This document shows, piece by piece, positions 18,309 to 26,619 of a DNA stretch of 64,000 nt (positions are counted from its first letter, which is position 1; each line of letters opens with the position of its first letter). The position numbers were made by a program, and so were the translations under genes. This stretch comes from Burkholderia sp. IMCC1007 (GTDB lineage Bacteria > Pseudomonadota > Gammaproteobacteria > Burkholderiales > Burkholderiaceae): contig NZ_JAPVQY010000036.1 of the NCBI RefSeq assembly GCF_027257875.1, positions 20,429 to 84,428 on the forward strand, in the 5' to 3' direction. Under the pieces are notes generated by a model that made no database searches, was not told the DNA's origin, and was given only the letters and a program-made list of their open reading frames with translations.

Positions 18309-19253
18309 ATGCTCGACCTCGAAGACCTTCGACTGATTCGCGCGATCGGCGCGTCGCGCTCCCTGGCGTCCGCCGCGCGCTTGCTCGACCTCACGCCGCC
18401 CGCGGTCACGATACGCCTGCAGCGGATGGAGGCGCGCCTGAACGTCAGGCTCGCGGTGCGGCAGTCGAAAGGGATCGCGTTGACCGACGAAGGCCAGCGG
18501 CTGTACCAGGAAGCCATCGGGATTCTCGAGCGCGTCGACGCGCTGCCGGTCAATATCGCCGGCGACCACGGCGACGTGCAGGGCGCGCTGCGCGTCGTCG
18601 CGCCGTTCGGCTTCGGGCGCAAGTACGTCGCGCGGATCGTGCGCGACGTCCAGCGCGCGCACCCGAAGCTCGAGATCTCGTTGCATCTGTCGGAAAGCCC
18701 GTTGACCAGCGCATCGGGCGCCGACGTGGTCGTCCATGTCGGCAGCCTGAAGTCGTCGTCGTGGATCGGCTATCCGCTCGCGCCCAACGAGCGCTTCCTG
18801 TGCGCGAGCCCCGGCTACGCGCGCCGGATCAAGTCACTGAACCATCCGTCCGACCTCGCCCGCTACGACTGCCTGTGCCTGCGCGAGAACGACGAGGACA
18901 TTCCGCGCTGGCGCTTCTCGCAGGCCGGCGACGGCAAACGCGAACCCAGACGCTCGGCGGTGATTCGCGTCACGGGCGCGCTGTCGTCGAACGACGGCAC
19001 CGTCATCACCGACTGGGCACTGGCCGGGCTCGGCATCGTCGAACGCTCCGAGTGGGACGTCGCACCGCTGCTCGCCAGCGGCAAGCTCGTCAGGCTGCTG
19101 CCCGACTGGCATCTGCCGCCCGCGCCCGTGACCGCCCTGCTGCCGTCGCGCACCGGCCGCTCGGCGCGGCAACGGGTGTTCCTCGAAGCCGCGACGCAGT
19201 TCTTCGACCCGCCGCCGTGGCGTGGCAAGGCATCCGTCGCGCCACGCGATTAA
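18309..19253 (+). CDS. LysR-family transcriptional regulator
   Basis: A 314-residue LysR regulator with the helix-turn-helix LEDLRLIRAIGASRSLASAARLLDLTPPAVTIRLQRMEARLNVRLAVR and a periplasmic-binding-type effector domain. An AAGAGA site stands just before the ATG at 18309; an alternative ATG at 18276 would add 11 residues. An inverted repeat ATTAA-7-TTAAT at 19249-19265 overlaps the stop codon and precedes the next gene, so it may be an operator. It lies directly upstream of, and in line with, the PLP enzyme gene, which it probably controls. Confidence 0.9.
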   Translation: MLDLEDLRLIRAIGASRSLASAARLLDLTPPAVTIRLQRMEARLNVRLAVRQSKGIALTDEGQRLYQEAIGILERVDALPVNIAGDHGDVQGALRVVAPFGFGRKYVARIVRDVQRAHPKLEISLHLSESPLTSASGADVVVHVGSLKSSSWIGYPLAPNERFLCASPGYARRIKSLNHPSDLARYDCLCLRENDEDIPRWRFSQAGDGKREPRRSAVIRVTGALSSNDGTVITDWALAGLGIVERSEWDVAPLLASGKLVRLLPDWHLPPAPVTALLPSRTGRSARQRVFLEAATQFFDPPPWRGKASVAPRD

Positions 19254-19348
19254 ACCGCGCTTAATGAACGATTTGGCACGCGTTAAACACGCGCGGCGCC
19301 AAAGACCCTACAGTGTGCGCGTCGGCAATCCAGCGAGGTACACACATC

Positions 19349-20479
19349 ATGGGCATTCCCGTCGTCAACACACCGGCCGCGCTGATCGACGTCGGCCGCA
19401 TGCAGCACAACATCTCGCGCATGCAAACGCATCTGGACGCGCTCGGCGTGACGTTCCGTCCGCACGTGAAGACGACCAAGTGCCGGCACGTCGTCGACGC
19501 GCAAATCGCCGCCGGTGCGCGGGGCATCACGGTGTCGACGCTGAAGGAAGCCGAACAGTTCTTCGCCGGCGGCGTGCGCGACATCGTCTACGCGGTCGGC
19601 ATGATCCCCACGAAGCTCGGCCAGGCGCTCGCGCTGCGCCGCCAGGGTTGCGACCTGAAGATCGTCGCCGACAGCCTGCAGACGGCCAACGCCATCGCCG
19701 AATTCGGGCGCGCGCACGACGAGCGCTTCGAAGTCTGGATCGAAGTCGACGTCGATGGCCACCGCTCGGGCATTGCGCCCGACGACGACCTGCTGATCGC
19801 CGTCGGCCGAGCGCTCGTCGACGGCGGCATGACGCTCGGCGGCGTGCTCGCGCACGCCGGCTCCAGCTACGAATACGACACGCGCGAAGCGCTGGTCGCG
19901 ATCGCCGAACAGGAGCGCAGCCGCACCGTGCGCGCGGCCGAGCGCGTCAGGGCCGCGGGGTTGCCGTGCCCGGTCGTGAGCATCGGTTCGACACCGACCG
20001 CGCTGTCGGCGGAACACCTCGACGGGGTGACGGAAGTCCGCGCGGGTGTGTACGTGATGTTCGACCTCGTGATGCACAACATCGGCGTGTGCGCGCTGTC
20101 CGACATCGCGCTGTCGGTGTTGACCACCGTCATCGGGCATCAGGAAGAGAAAGGCTGGGCGATCGTCGACGCGGGCTGGATGGCGATGAGCCGCGATCGC
20201 GGCACGCAGCGGCAGGCGCGCGATTTCGGCTACGGGCAGGTGTGTACCGAGGACGGCGACGTGCTCGGCGAGTACGTGATGAGCGCGGCGAATCAGGAGC
20301 ACGGCATCGTGTCGCGGATCGGTACGCCGGATGCGGGCATCGCGCAGCGGTTTCCGATCGGGACCCGTCTGCGCATCCTGCCGAACCATGCGTGCGCGAC
20401 CGGTGCGCAACATCCGGAATATCTCGCGCTGAGCGGCGACGGTGCCGTCGAGACCTGGCCGCGCTTCTACGGGTGGTAA
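19349..20479 (+). CDS. DSD1-family PLP enzyme, D-serine dehydratase / D-threo-3-hydroxyaspartate dehydratase-like
   Basis: A 376-residue fold-type III PLP enzyme (alanine racemase-like barrel). The PLP lysine is K41 in FRPHVKTTK. Near the C-terminus His347 and Cys349 in PNHACATG form a metal site. D-serine dehydratases and D-threo-3-hydroxyaspartate dehydratase use His and Cys for zinc, whereas D-threonine aldolases use His and Asp. The His-x-Cys pair therefore favours a dehydratase that yields a 2-oxo acid and ammonia. The neighbours are a LysR regulator upstream and an ornithine-cyclodeaminase-family reductase downstream, which could act on an imine product. Most databases would call it D-threonine aldolase. 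Confidence 0.82.
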   Translation: MGIPVVNTPAALIDVGRMQHNISRMQTHLDALGVTFRPHVKTTKCRHVVDAQIAAGARGITVSTLKEAEQFFAGGVRDIVYAVGMIPTKLGQALALRRQGCDLKIVADSLQTANAIAEFGRAHDERFEVWIEVDVDGHRSGIAPDDDLLIAVGRALVDGGMTLGGVLAHAGSSYEYDTREALVAIAEQERSRTVRAAERVRAAGLPCPVVSIGSTPTALSAEHLDGVTEVRAGVYVMFDLVMHNIGVCALSDIALSVLTTVIGHQEEKGWAIVDAGWMAMSRDRGTQRQARDFGYGQVCTEDGDVLGEYVMSAANQEHGIVSRIGTPDAGIAQRFPIGTRLRILPNHACATGAQHPEYLALSGDGAVETWPRFYGW

Positions 20480-20549
20480 GCAGCGTCGCCGCCCATAACG
20501 CCCCGATTTCCCGCGAGAAATTCGACGCCGCGCGTTAGCCCGAACGACA

Positions 20550-20583
20550 TTGACTAATTGTCCAAATCTAGACAAACTATAAA
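20550..20583 (+). promoter_or_regulatory. A+T-rich promoter/operator region before the second cyclodeaminase-family gene
   Basis: The 143-bp gap contains TTGACT at 20550-20555, an inverted repeat TTGTC-8-GACAA at 20558-20575 and TATAAA at 20578-20583. The spacings do not give one ideal sigma-70 promoter. The cluster in an otherwise GC-rich context still suggests a separate, regulated start for the next gene. Confidence 0.4.
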
Positions 20584-20622
20584 TACCGCAATTCGTATTG
20601 CACCTGCACAGGCTCGCTGACC

Positions 20623-21594
20623 ATGCCGACAGACGCGCAACTCCTTCTTCTCGACCGGGATGTCGTCGAACCGGCCCTCCAAGCCGAACAGGTGATGGCC
20701 GCGGTCCGCGAAGCGTTCGTACTGCACAGTCAACGCGCCGGACGCGTATTCCCGGTCGTGCGCGAGAAACTGCACACGGGCGGCGTGTTCGGCATCAAGT
20801 CGGGCGACGTCGCGAGCCAGGAACTGCTCGGCTTCAAGGCGGCCGGGTTCTGGCCCAGTAACCGAAGCCGGGGTGGCGAGCCGCACCAGGCGACCATCGC
20901 GTTGTTCGATCCGGCCACCGGCCGGCCGCTCTGCATCATGGATGGCAATGCGATCACCACCGGCCGCACCGGCGCGGCCGGCGGCCTCGGGCTGCAGGCG
21001 CTCGCTCGCCGCGACAGTTCACGAATCTGCGTGTTCGGCACCGGCGTGCAGGCGCGCGTCCAGCTCGACTATGCGATCCGGCTGCTGCCGCAACGATGCA
21101 CGGTGCAATACGTGAACGTCAGCGGCGACACGGATCCGGGGTTCGAATCGGCATTCCGCGAACGCTGCGACCTCCGCGTCGCACGCGACCGCAACGATGC
21201 GGTGGCCGACAGCGACGTGGTCATCACGGCGACGCCGGGCGGCGGCCCGCTGTTCGACGCGGACGCGGTCCAGCCCGGCACGCACCTGACCTGCGTGGGC
21301 GCCGATACCGCGGGCAAGCGCGAACTGCCCGACGGCGTGCTGCAGCGCGCGCGCATTTACGTGGACGATCACGAGCAGGCGCGCAGCATCGGCGAGTGCC
21401 AGTGGGCGCCCGAGCTGCCGCGCACCGAGATCGGCGCCGTACTCGCCGGGGCCGTATCGGTCGATCGCTGCGCGAGCGACATCACCGTATTCGACATGAC
21501 GGGCCTCGCGCTGCAGGATCTGACCGTTGCGCGTTTCCTGTATCGGCAGGCCGTCGACGACGGGACGGGGCGCTCGATCCCGTGGCCGTGGTGA
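20623..21594 (+). CDS. ornithine cyclodeaminase/mu-crystallin family protein, probable imine or ketimine reductase
   Basis: A 323-residue member of the ornithine cyclodeaminase/mu-crystallin family. The dinucleotide fold is ICVFGTGVQARVQLDYAIRLLP, and the substrate side is GIKSGDVASQELLGFKAAGFWPSNRSRGGEPHQATIALFDPATGRPLCIMDGNAITTGRTGA. The block is GADTAGKRELPDGVL instead of the GGDCPGKTELD of true ornithine cyclodeaminase, and the length is shorter. Ketimine reductase, alanine dehydrogenase or iminosuccinate reductase activity is more likely. It follows the D-serine-dehydratase-like gene and probably works on the same class of amino acid. Confidence 0.82.
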   Translation: MPTDAQLLLLDRDVVEPALQAEQVMAAVREAFVLHSQRAGRVFPVVREKLHTGGVFGIKSGDVASQELLGFKAAGFWPSNRSRGGEPHQATIALFDPATGRPLCIMDGNAITTGRTGAAGGLGLQALARRDSSRICVFGTGVQARVQLDYAIRLLPQRCTVQYVNVSGDTDPGFESAFRERCDLRVARDRNDAVADSDVVITATPGGGPLFDADAVQPGTHLTCVGADTAGKRELPDGVLQRARIYVDDHEQARSIGECQWAPELPRTEIGAVLAGAVSVDRCASDITVFDMTGLALQDLTVARFLYRQAVDDGTGRSIPWPW

Positions 21595-21623
21595 GCGGCC
21601 GTTGCGTGGTATCTTCCATCGCC

Positions 21624-22346
21624 ATGCGCCTCACCCACGTTTCCGCCATCTCGTTCGATCTCGACGACACGCTGTGGCCGTTCGGACCTTCGGTCCAACG
21701 AGCCGAAGCCTCGCTGCATGCGTGGCTGATCGAACATGCGCCCAATACCGCGCGCGTGCTGCCGACGTCGCACGCGCTGGCCGTATTGCGCGACGAATAC
21801 GAGCGCCTGCGGCCCGATCTCGTCAGCGACTATCGTGCGTTGCGAATCGGATCGATCCGGCTTGCGCTGGAACGCGCGAACGAAGACGTCACGCTGACCA
21901 ACCGCGCATACGACGTGTTCTATTCGGCACGGAACCAGGTGGAATTCTTCGACGATGCGTTGCCCGCGCTCGCGTGGTTGAGCGCGCGGTTTCCGCTGAT
22001 CGCGGTGACCAACGGCAATGCGGATTTACGGCTGACGGGCGGCGGCGAGTTCTTTCGCGAAACGCTCAGCGCGCGGGCGTTCGGGTTCGCGAAGCCGGAG
22101 CCGCAGATCTTTCATGCGGCCGCCGCGACACTCGGTGTGCATACGGCGGAACTGCTGCACGTCGGCGACGACTTTCACCTCGATATCGTCGGTGCGTTGC
22201 AGGCGGGGCTGCAGGCGGCGTGGGTCGTGCGCGATGAACGCGCGGAAGCGGAGCACGCTGCGCATCGTGCCCCGTCCGCGCATCTGACCGTTCGCGACTT
22301 GTCGGTGCTGTGTCGTCTGCTGGGTGGTCCTGTCGAGGCGTCGTAG
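21624..22346 (+). CDS. HAD-superfamily hydrolase
   Basis: A 240-residue HAD phosphatase of the YjjG/pyrimidine nucleotidase type. Motif I is FDLDDTLWPF, motif II VTNGNADL, motif III the lysine in FAKPEPQIF, and motif IV HVGDDFHLDIVGALQAGL. The substrate cannot be read from the sequence. The ATG at 21624 is 29 bp after the preceding gene, so it may be co-transcribed, although a metabolic link is not evident. Confidence 0.88.
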   Translation: MRLTHVSAISFDLDDTLWPFGPSVQRAEASLHAWLIEHAPNTARVLPTSHALAVLRDEYERLRPDLVSDYRALRIGSIRLALERANEDVTLTNRAYDVFYSARNQVEFFDDALPALAWLSARFPLIAVTNGNADLRLTGGGEFFRETLSARAFGFAKPEPQIFHAAAATLGVHTAELLHVGDDFHLDIVGALQAGLQAAWVVRDERAEAEHAAHRAPSAHLTVRDLSVLCRLLGGPVEAS

Positions 22347-22398
22347 GCGCAGGCCGGCGAGTTACCCGGTCGATCACGCCATTCCACTTCACCGCGCC

Positions 22399-23022
22399 TC
22401 ACGCCGCCTTGCGCGCCTCCGCGATCCGCTGCGGCGCCTTCGGCCGCGCATACAGCCGGTCGACATACGCGCGCAACTGCGGAAACGCATCGATCAAATG
22501 GCACTCGCTGGCCCAGTCGATCAGATACACCGTCACGCAATCGGCCACCGTCAGCGTATCGCCGACGATGAATTCGCGCCCTTCCAGATGGCGGTCGAGA
22601 ATCGCGGCCATCGTCGCGAAATCCTCGCGCGCGAGTTCGATGTCGGCCGGCAGCCGCTTCTCGGGCGGATAGATGAACGAATGCCGCGTGATGCGCCACA
22701 GCGGCTGCTCGAGCTCCGTCACCGCGAACATGACCCATCGGTACGCCTGCGCACGCAGCGCCAGATCAGCGGGCAGCAGCGCCTTCTCCGGATACTTGTC
22801 CGCGAGATACAGCACGATCGCGGCGGACTCCGGAATCACGAGATCGCCATCCACCAGCACGGGCACCTTGCCCGCCGGATTGAGGCGCAGGAATTCGGGC
22901 CGCTTGTGCTCGCCCGCCAGCAGGTTGACCGACACGAACTCGAAATCCGCATCCAGTTCCTTGAGCCCCCAGAGCGCGCGCTGCGAACGCGTGCCGGGGA
23001 ATCCGTAAAGCTTCATCGCCAT
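22399..23022 (-). CDS. glutathione S-transferase
   Basis: A 207-residue cytosolic GST. The thioredoxin-like N-terminal domain is KLYGFPGTRSQRALWGLKELDADFEFVSVNLLAGEHKRPEFLRLNPAGKVPVLVDGDLVIPESAAIVLYL, with the cis-proline region KVPVL and the ES glutathione contact. The all-helical domain follows, with FIVGDTLTVADCVTVYLIDWA. GGAGAC precedes the ATG at 23022. It is downstream of the YCII gene on the same strand and faces a divergent MarR regulator, which suggests a small stress- or xenobiotic-response operon. Confidence 0.92.
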   Translation of the reverse strand: MAMKLYGFPGTRSQRALWGLKELDADFEFVSVNLLAGEHKRPEFLRLNPAGKVPVLVDGDLVIPESAAIVLYLADKYPEKALLPADLALRAQAYRWVMFAVTELEQPLWRITRHSFIYPPEKRLPADIELAREDFATMAAILDRHLEGREFIVGDTLTVADCVTVYLIDWASECHLIDAFPQLRAYVDRLYARPKAPQRIAEARKAA

Positions 23023-23148
23023 GTCTCCGTCGAAAACGTCGGGGAAATTTCCATTTCCGTGTGCAGGCGAACGCGCATCGGCCGCGATCACGACGACACC
23101 ACCCGCCGCGATCACCGCGACGACGCGCCTCGCGCCTGCGCTGCCCGC

Positions 23149-23517
23149 TTACATGCCGGGCACGGCGAGCACCGGCATCACGTCGATCGTCTCGCCCGGG
23201 AACAGCGTGAAATGCGGATGGCCTTCGAACAGCGCGGCCGCCGCCTCGTGCGACGCGGCGCGCACCACGGTAAAACCGCCCATCGCGTTGGCGGTGTCCT
23301 TCACGCCGCCCGCTCCGATGGTCTTGGTCTTGCCGAGCGGCCCGCCGAGCTCGACGATCGCGTCGCGATGCCGTTCGACCCACGCGTGCCACGCGGCGAT
23401 GCCTTCCCGCTCGCGCGTGCGCCGCTCGTCGTCGGGCAACGCCATCCATGCCTTCATGCGCGGGCTGTCCTTGCTGCCGAGGAATACCGCGAGATACAAC
23501 TGCTGTTGAGCACTCAT
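23149..23517 (-). CDS. YCII-related domain protein
   Basis: A 122-residue protein of the YCII/DGPF family of small ferredoxin-like-fold proteins, with LYLAVFLGSKDSPRMKAWMALPDDERR at the start and the PHFTLFPGETIDVMPVL end common to the group. Members are often encoded beside sigma factors, oxidoreductases or GSTs, and their reactions are mostly unknown. A perfect GGAGGA site stands before the ATG at 23517. It is first of the pair with GST, 126 bp apart, and divergent from marR. Confidence 0.82.
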   Translation of the reverse strand: MSAQQQLYLAVFLGSKDSPRMKAWMALPDDERRTREREGIAAWHAWVERHRDAIVELGGPLGKTKTIGAGGVKDTANAMGGFTVVRAASHEAAAALFEGHPHFTLFPGETIDVMPVLAVPGM

Positions 23518-23564
23518 GTTTCCTCCGTCCGATCGCGGGCACGACGGAACGCCGCACCTCGCCC

Positions 23565-23593
23565 TTGACACGATAGGTTGATATCAACACAAT
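23565..23593 (+). promoter_or_regulatory. marR promoter with a palindromic operator in the spacer
   Basis: A perfect -35 TTGACA (23565-23570), a 17-bp spacer and a CACAAT -10 (23588-23593) lie just before the MarR-type gene. The 12-bp palindrome GTTGATATCAAC at 23577-23588 fills the spacer. The 12-bp ATC/GAT palindrome is typical of MarR boxes, so the regulator very likely represses its own gene and the divergent YCII-GST pair here. Confidence 0.7.
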
Positions 23594-23599
23594 TGCAAC

Positions 23600-24067
23600 A
23601 TGGCACGCAAAGAAAAGCTCCCTTTCGAAACGACGCTGATGGTGCGCGATTGCTGCCTGTGCCTGCACATGCAGCGCGCGGCGCGCAATCTCGCGCGCAT
23701 CTTCGACGATGCGCTGCGCCCGCTGGATCTGACCAACGGTCAGTTTTCGCTATTGATGTCGCTGAACCGGCCGCAACCGGCCGCGATGAAATCGGTCGCG
23801 TCGCTGCTCGCGATGGACCGCACTACGCTGACCGCCGCGCTCAAGCCGCTCGAGCGGCGCGGGCTGGTCACGATCGAGCCGGATCCGGACGACGGGCGCA
23901 GCCGCCTGCTCGCACTCACGCCGGCCGGCCATCGGCTGCTCGCCGACGCGTTTCCGGTGTGGCAGCAAACGCATGCCGACATCGAACGGCCGTTTGCGCC
24001 GGGAGAAGTCGATCTGCTGCGCGGCCAGTTGCGCGCGCTGTCGGAGGATCCGGCTACGCGAGACTGA
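23600..24067 (+). CDS. MarR-family transcriptional regulator
   Basis: A 155-residue winged-helix regulator with the MarR core LDLTNGQFSLLMSLNRPQPAAMKSVASLLAMDRTTLTAALKPLERRGLVTIEPDPDDGRSRLLALTPAGHRLL. Cysteines in the N-terminal helix (RDCCLCLHM) could sense oxidants or electrophiles, which would fit control of a GST. That role is inferred. It is divergent from the YCII-GST pair, and a palindrome lies in its own promoter. Its end is 13 bp from the convergent TetR gene. Confidence 0.92.
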   Translation: MARKEKLPFETTLMVRDCCLCLHMQRAARNLARIFDDALRPLDLTNGQFSLLMSLNRPQPAAMKSVASLLAMDRTTLTAALKPLERRGLVTIEPDPDDGRSRLLALTPAGHRLLADAFPVWQQTHADIERPFAPGEVDLLRGQLRALSEDPATRD

Positions 24068-24079
24068 CGCGCGCACCGC

Positions 24080-24673
24080 TCACTTGCGGCCCTGCTTCGG
24101 CATCAGCAATTGCGCGAACTCCTGCAGGAACCGCACGGGCCCGTGCGCGTGCAGCGCCTGCCCGCTGCTGAGCGCGCCGTCGATGACGGTCGCGAGCCGC
24201 AGCGCGTACGTTTCCGGCTCGTCGATCCCCATCGCATTCGCCAGCTCGGTCAAGCGTCGCCGCAGTTCCTGCTTGTGCGCGACGGCGACCTTGCGCGCCG
24301 GATGATTGCCGTCCGCATATTCGGCGGCGATATTGATCTGCGGGCAACCGCGATAACCGGGGCGCTCGATCCGTTCGCCGATCCACTGCAGCTGCGCGTC
24401 CAGTTCCTCGCGCGGCGTGCGGCGATACTGCGCGGCCACCGCATCCCAGTGCGCCCAGAAATCCGCGTCCTCGCGCAACAGGAACGCCTCGATCAGGTCG
24501 TCCTTGGTTGCGAAGTGCCGATACAGGCTCGTCTTCGCGACGCCGGCCTGCGCGACGATCAAGTCCACGCCGACCGCCCGCGTGCCTTCCCGATAGAACA
24601 GCTCGCTGGCCGTTTGCAGAATGCGTTCGCGCGTATCGAGCGCGACGCCGTTCGTGTCCGTTGCCTTTTTCAT
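24080..24673 (-). CDS. TetR-family transcriptional regulator
   Basis: A 197-residue TetR/AcrR repressor. The DNA-binding domain is RERILQTASELFYREGTRAVGVDLIVAQAGVAKTSLYRHFATKDDLIEAFL, and the C-terminal ligand domain has RPGYRGCPQINIAAEY. The latter pattern (G-C-P) is common in YxaF/LmrA-like repressors that control oxidoreductases. It is divergent from the reductase/PEP-mutase-family operon, whose promoter carries palindromes suited to TetR binding. Confidence 0.93.
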   Translation of the reverse strand: MKKATDTNGVALDTRERILQTASELFYREGTRAVGVDLIVAQAGVAKTSLYRHFATKDDLIEAFLLREDADFWAHWDAVAAQYRRTPREELDAQLQWIGERIERPGYRGCPQINIAAEYADGNHPARKVAVAHKQELRRRLTELANAMGIDEPETYALRLATVIDGALSSGQALHAHGPVRFLQEFAQLLMPKQGRK

Positions 24674-24735
24674 CCCGACTTGGCCATCCAGGGCCGCCTG
24701 TCCCGCAAAGTGGTTCCGATGATAGCACCGCGTGC

Positions 24736-24778
24736 TTGACGACGCTACAGGTCTGTACTATAAAACAGACCGTTCTGT
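24736..24778 (+). promoter_or_regulatory. promoter with TetR-type operators
   Basis: A near-consensus promoter: -35 TTGACG (24736-24741), a 17-bp spacer and -10 TATAAA (24759-24764). The palindrome ACAG-GT-CTGT at 24747-24756 lies in the spacer, and ACAGACCGTTCTGT (arms ACAGA/TCTGT) at 24765-24778 lies just after the -10. Two half-similar ACAG/CTGT palindromes around the -10 are a classic repressor arrangement, and the divergent TetR protein is the obvious ligand. Confidence 0.75.
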
Positions 24779-24791
24779 ATCGGAGTCGATC

Positions 24792-25847
24792 ATGGATGCT
24801 CGAATGACGGTTGCAGTGTATGGCGCGACGGGTCACACCGCGCGATTCGTGATCGCGGAACTGGAGCGCCGCGGCCTCGGCACGATCCGCATCGGGCGCG
24901 ATGCGGTGCGGCTCGCGCAAGGCCGCAACGACGCGGCGCCGTGGCGCGTCGCGTCGGTCGACGATCCGGCCTCGCTCGACGCCGCGCTGCGCGGCGCGCA
25001 CGCCGTGATCAACTGCGCGGGGCCGTACCTGGATACCGCGCTGCCGGTCGCCGATGCGGCATTGCGGGCCGGCATCCCGTATCTGGACCTGACGGCCGAG
25101 CAGCCGTCGGTCCACGCACTGACCGAACAGCGCGACGCCCGCGCGCGCGCCGCCGGCGTGACGCTCGTGCCGGCCGCCGCGTTCTACGGCGGACTGGCGG
25201 ACCTGCTCGTCACGGCCGTGATCGACGCGAACCAGCCGATCGATCGCATCGACATCGCGACCGGTCTCGACAGCTGGCATCCGACCCGCGGCACGCGCGT
25301 GACCGGCGAGCGCAATCATGCGACCCGGCTCATCGTGAAGGGCGGCAAGCCGACCGCGGTGCCGTCGGCCGCCCGCGAACGCAGGTGGCCGTTCCCGCCG
25401 CCGCTCGGTGACGTCGACGTCACGCTGCTGCCGTTTTCCGAAGTGATGACACTCGCGCGACATCTGCGTGTCGATACGATCGAGTCCTGGCTCGCGACGC
25501 TCGCGCTGCGCGACGTCCGCGATGCCGGCACGCCGCCGCCGCAACCGGTCGACGCGCTCGGCCGCTCCGCGCAGCAGTTCGCGATGGATGCCGTCGTCGT
25601 GCAGAACGGCGTCATGCATCGCGCGACCGCGTCGGGACGCGACATCTACGCGGTCAGCGCACCGATCATCGTCGAAGCGACGGTCCGCCTGCTGACCGGC
25701 AGGACGCTGACGTCGGGCGGCGTCTGCAGCCTCGGCGAACTGTTCGATGCGCGTGATTTCCTCGCGGCACTCGATGCGATCACCGTATCGTTCTGCACCA
25801 CTGACGATCCCGTTTTCACCAGGAGAGACGAGTATGAGCAGCAGTAA
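24792..25847 (+). CDS. saccharopine dehydrogenase-like NAD(P)-binding oxidoreductase
   Basis: A 351-residue protein with an N-terminal Rossmann fold, MTVAVYGATGHTARFVIAELERRG. It also has the saccharopine-reductase/trans-acting enoyl reductase-like block AHAVINCAGPYLDTALPVADAALRAGIPYLDLTAEQPSV. No substrate can be assigned. The ATG at 24792 has a CGGAG site and sits at the end of a strong TetR-controlled promoter; a start at 24804 is possible. Its stop overlaps the next gene by 14 bp, so the two are co-translated. Confidence 0.82.
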   Translation: MDARMTVAVYGATGHTARFVIAELERRGLGTIRIGRDAVRLAQGRNDAAPWRVASVDDPASLDAALRGAHAVINCAGPYLDTALPVADAALRAGIPYLDLTAEQPSVHALTEQRDARARAAGVTLVPAAAFYGGLADLLVTAVIDANQPIDRIDIATGLDSWHPTRGTRVTGERNHATRLIVKGGKPTAVPSAARERRWPFPPPLGDVDVTLLPFSEVMTLARHLRVDTIESWLATLALRDVRDAGTPPPQPVDALGRSAQQFAMDAVVVQNGVMHRATASGRDIYAVSAPIIVEATVRLLTGRTLTSGGVCSLGELFDARDFLAALDAITVSFCTTDDPVFTRRDEYEQQ

Positions 25848-26601
25848 CAAAGAGAAAGGCGCGTATTTCCGTTCGCTTCACCGCGCAGGCGAGCCGCTGG
25901 TGCTGTTCAACGTGTGGGACGCCGGCAGCGCGCGTACCGTCGCCGATGCGGGCGGCGTCGCGCTGGCGACCGGAAGCTGGTCGGTCGCGGCCGCCAACGG
26001 TTTCAGCGACGGCGAAAAGATGCCGAAGGCGCTGATGATGGAGGTGCTCGCGCGGATCGCGCAGGCGACGGATCTGCCCGTCACCGCCGATCTCGAAAGC
26101 GGCTATGGCGAGCGGCTGGCGGATGTCGCCGACACGATCGCGCACAGCATCGAGGCCGGCGCGATCGGCTGCAATCTCGAGGACAGTTTCCCGGCCACGG
26201 GCGAGCTGCGTACGCTCGACGACGCAGCCGCGCGTGTCGCATCGGCCCGGCAGGCGGCCGATCGCGCCGACATCGGCTACTTCATCAACGCGCGCACCGA
26301 CGTGTTCTTCAAGGCCGCGGCCGACACGCACGACGAGCGGCTGCTCGACGAAGTACTGGCCCGCGCACGCGCGTATGCGGCGGCCGGCGCCGACGGCCTG
26401 TTCGTGCCGGGCCTGCGTGCGCCCGCGCTGATTCGCGCGCTGACGGCCGCATCGCCGCTGCCGGTGAACATCATGCGCGTGTCCGACACGCCGACGCTGG
26501 CCGAACTCGCCGAATACGGCGTCGCGCGCATCAGTCACGGGCCGTACCCATACCTGCAGGCGATGAACGCGCTTGCGGCGGTGGTGAAGCAACGTGCATA
26601 G
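25834..26601 (+). CDS. isocitrate lyase/PEP mutase family protein
   Basis: A 255-residue barrel enzyme of the isocitrate lyase/phosphoenolpyruvate mutase superfamily. The metal and substrate loops are NVWDAGSARTVADAGGVALATGSWSVA, DLESGYGE and INARTDVFF. The cysteine-bearing KKCGH loop of true isocitrate or methylisocitrate lyases is absent, so C-C lyase activity on an unknown 2-hydroxy acid, or a hydrolase role, is possible. AGGAGA precedes the ATG at 25834. It overlaps the upstream oxidoreductase gene and shares its TetR-type control. Confidence 0.88.
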   Translation: MSSSNKEKGAYFRSLHRAGEPLVLFNVWDAGSARTVADAGGVALATGSWSVAAANGFSDGEKMPKALMMEVLARIAQATDLPVTADLESGYGERLADVADTIAHSIEAGAIGCNLEDSFPATGELRTLDDAAARVASARQAADRADIGYFINARTDVFFKAAADTHDERLLDEVLARARAYAAAGADGLFVPGLRAPALIRALTAASPLPVNIMRVSDTPTLAELAEYGVARISHGPYPYLQAMNALAAVVKQRA

Positions 26602-26619
26602 CCCGATCGATTACATCCG

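Noticed and set aside
19349..20479. Annotation as D-threonine aldolase
   Set aside because: His347-x-Cys349 fits the dehydratase branch; the aldolases have Asp at the second position.
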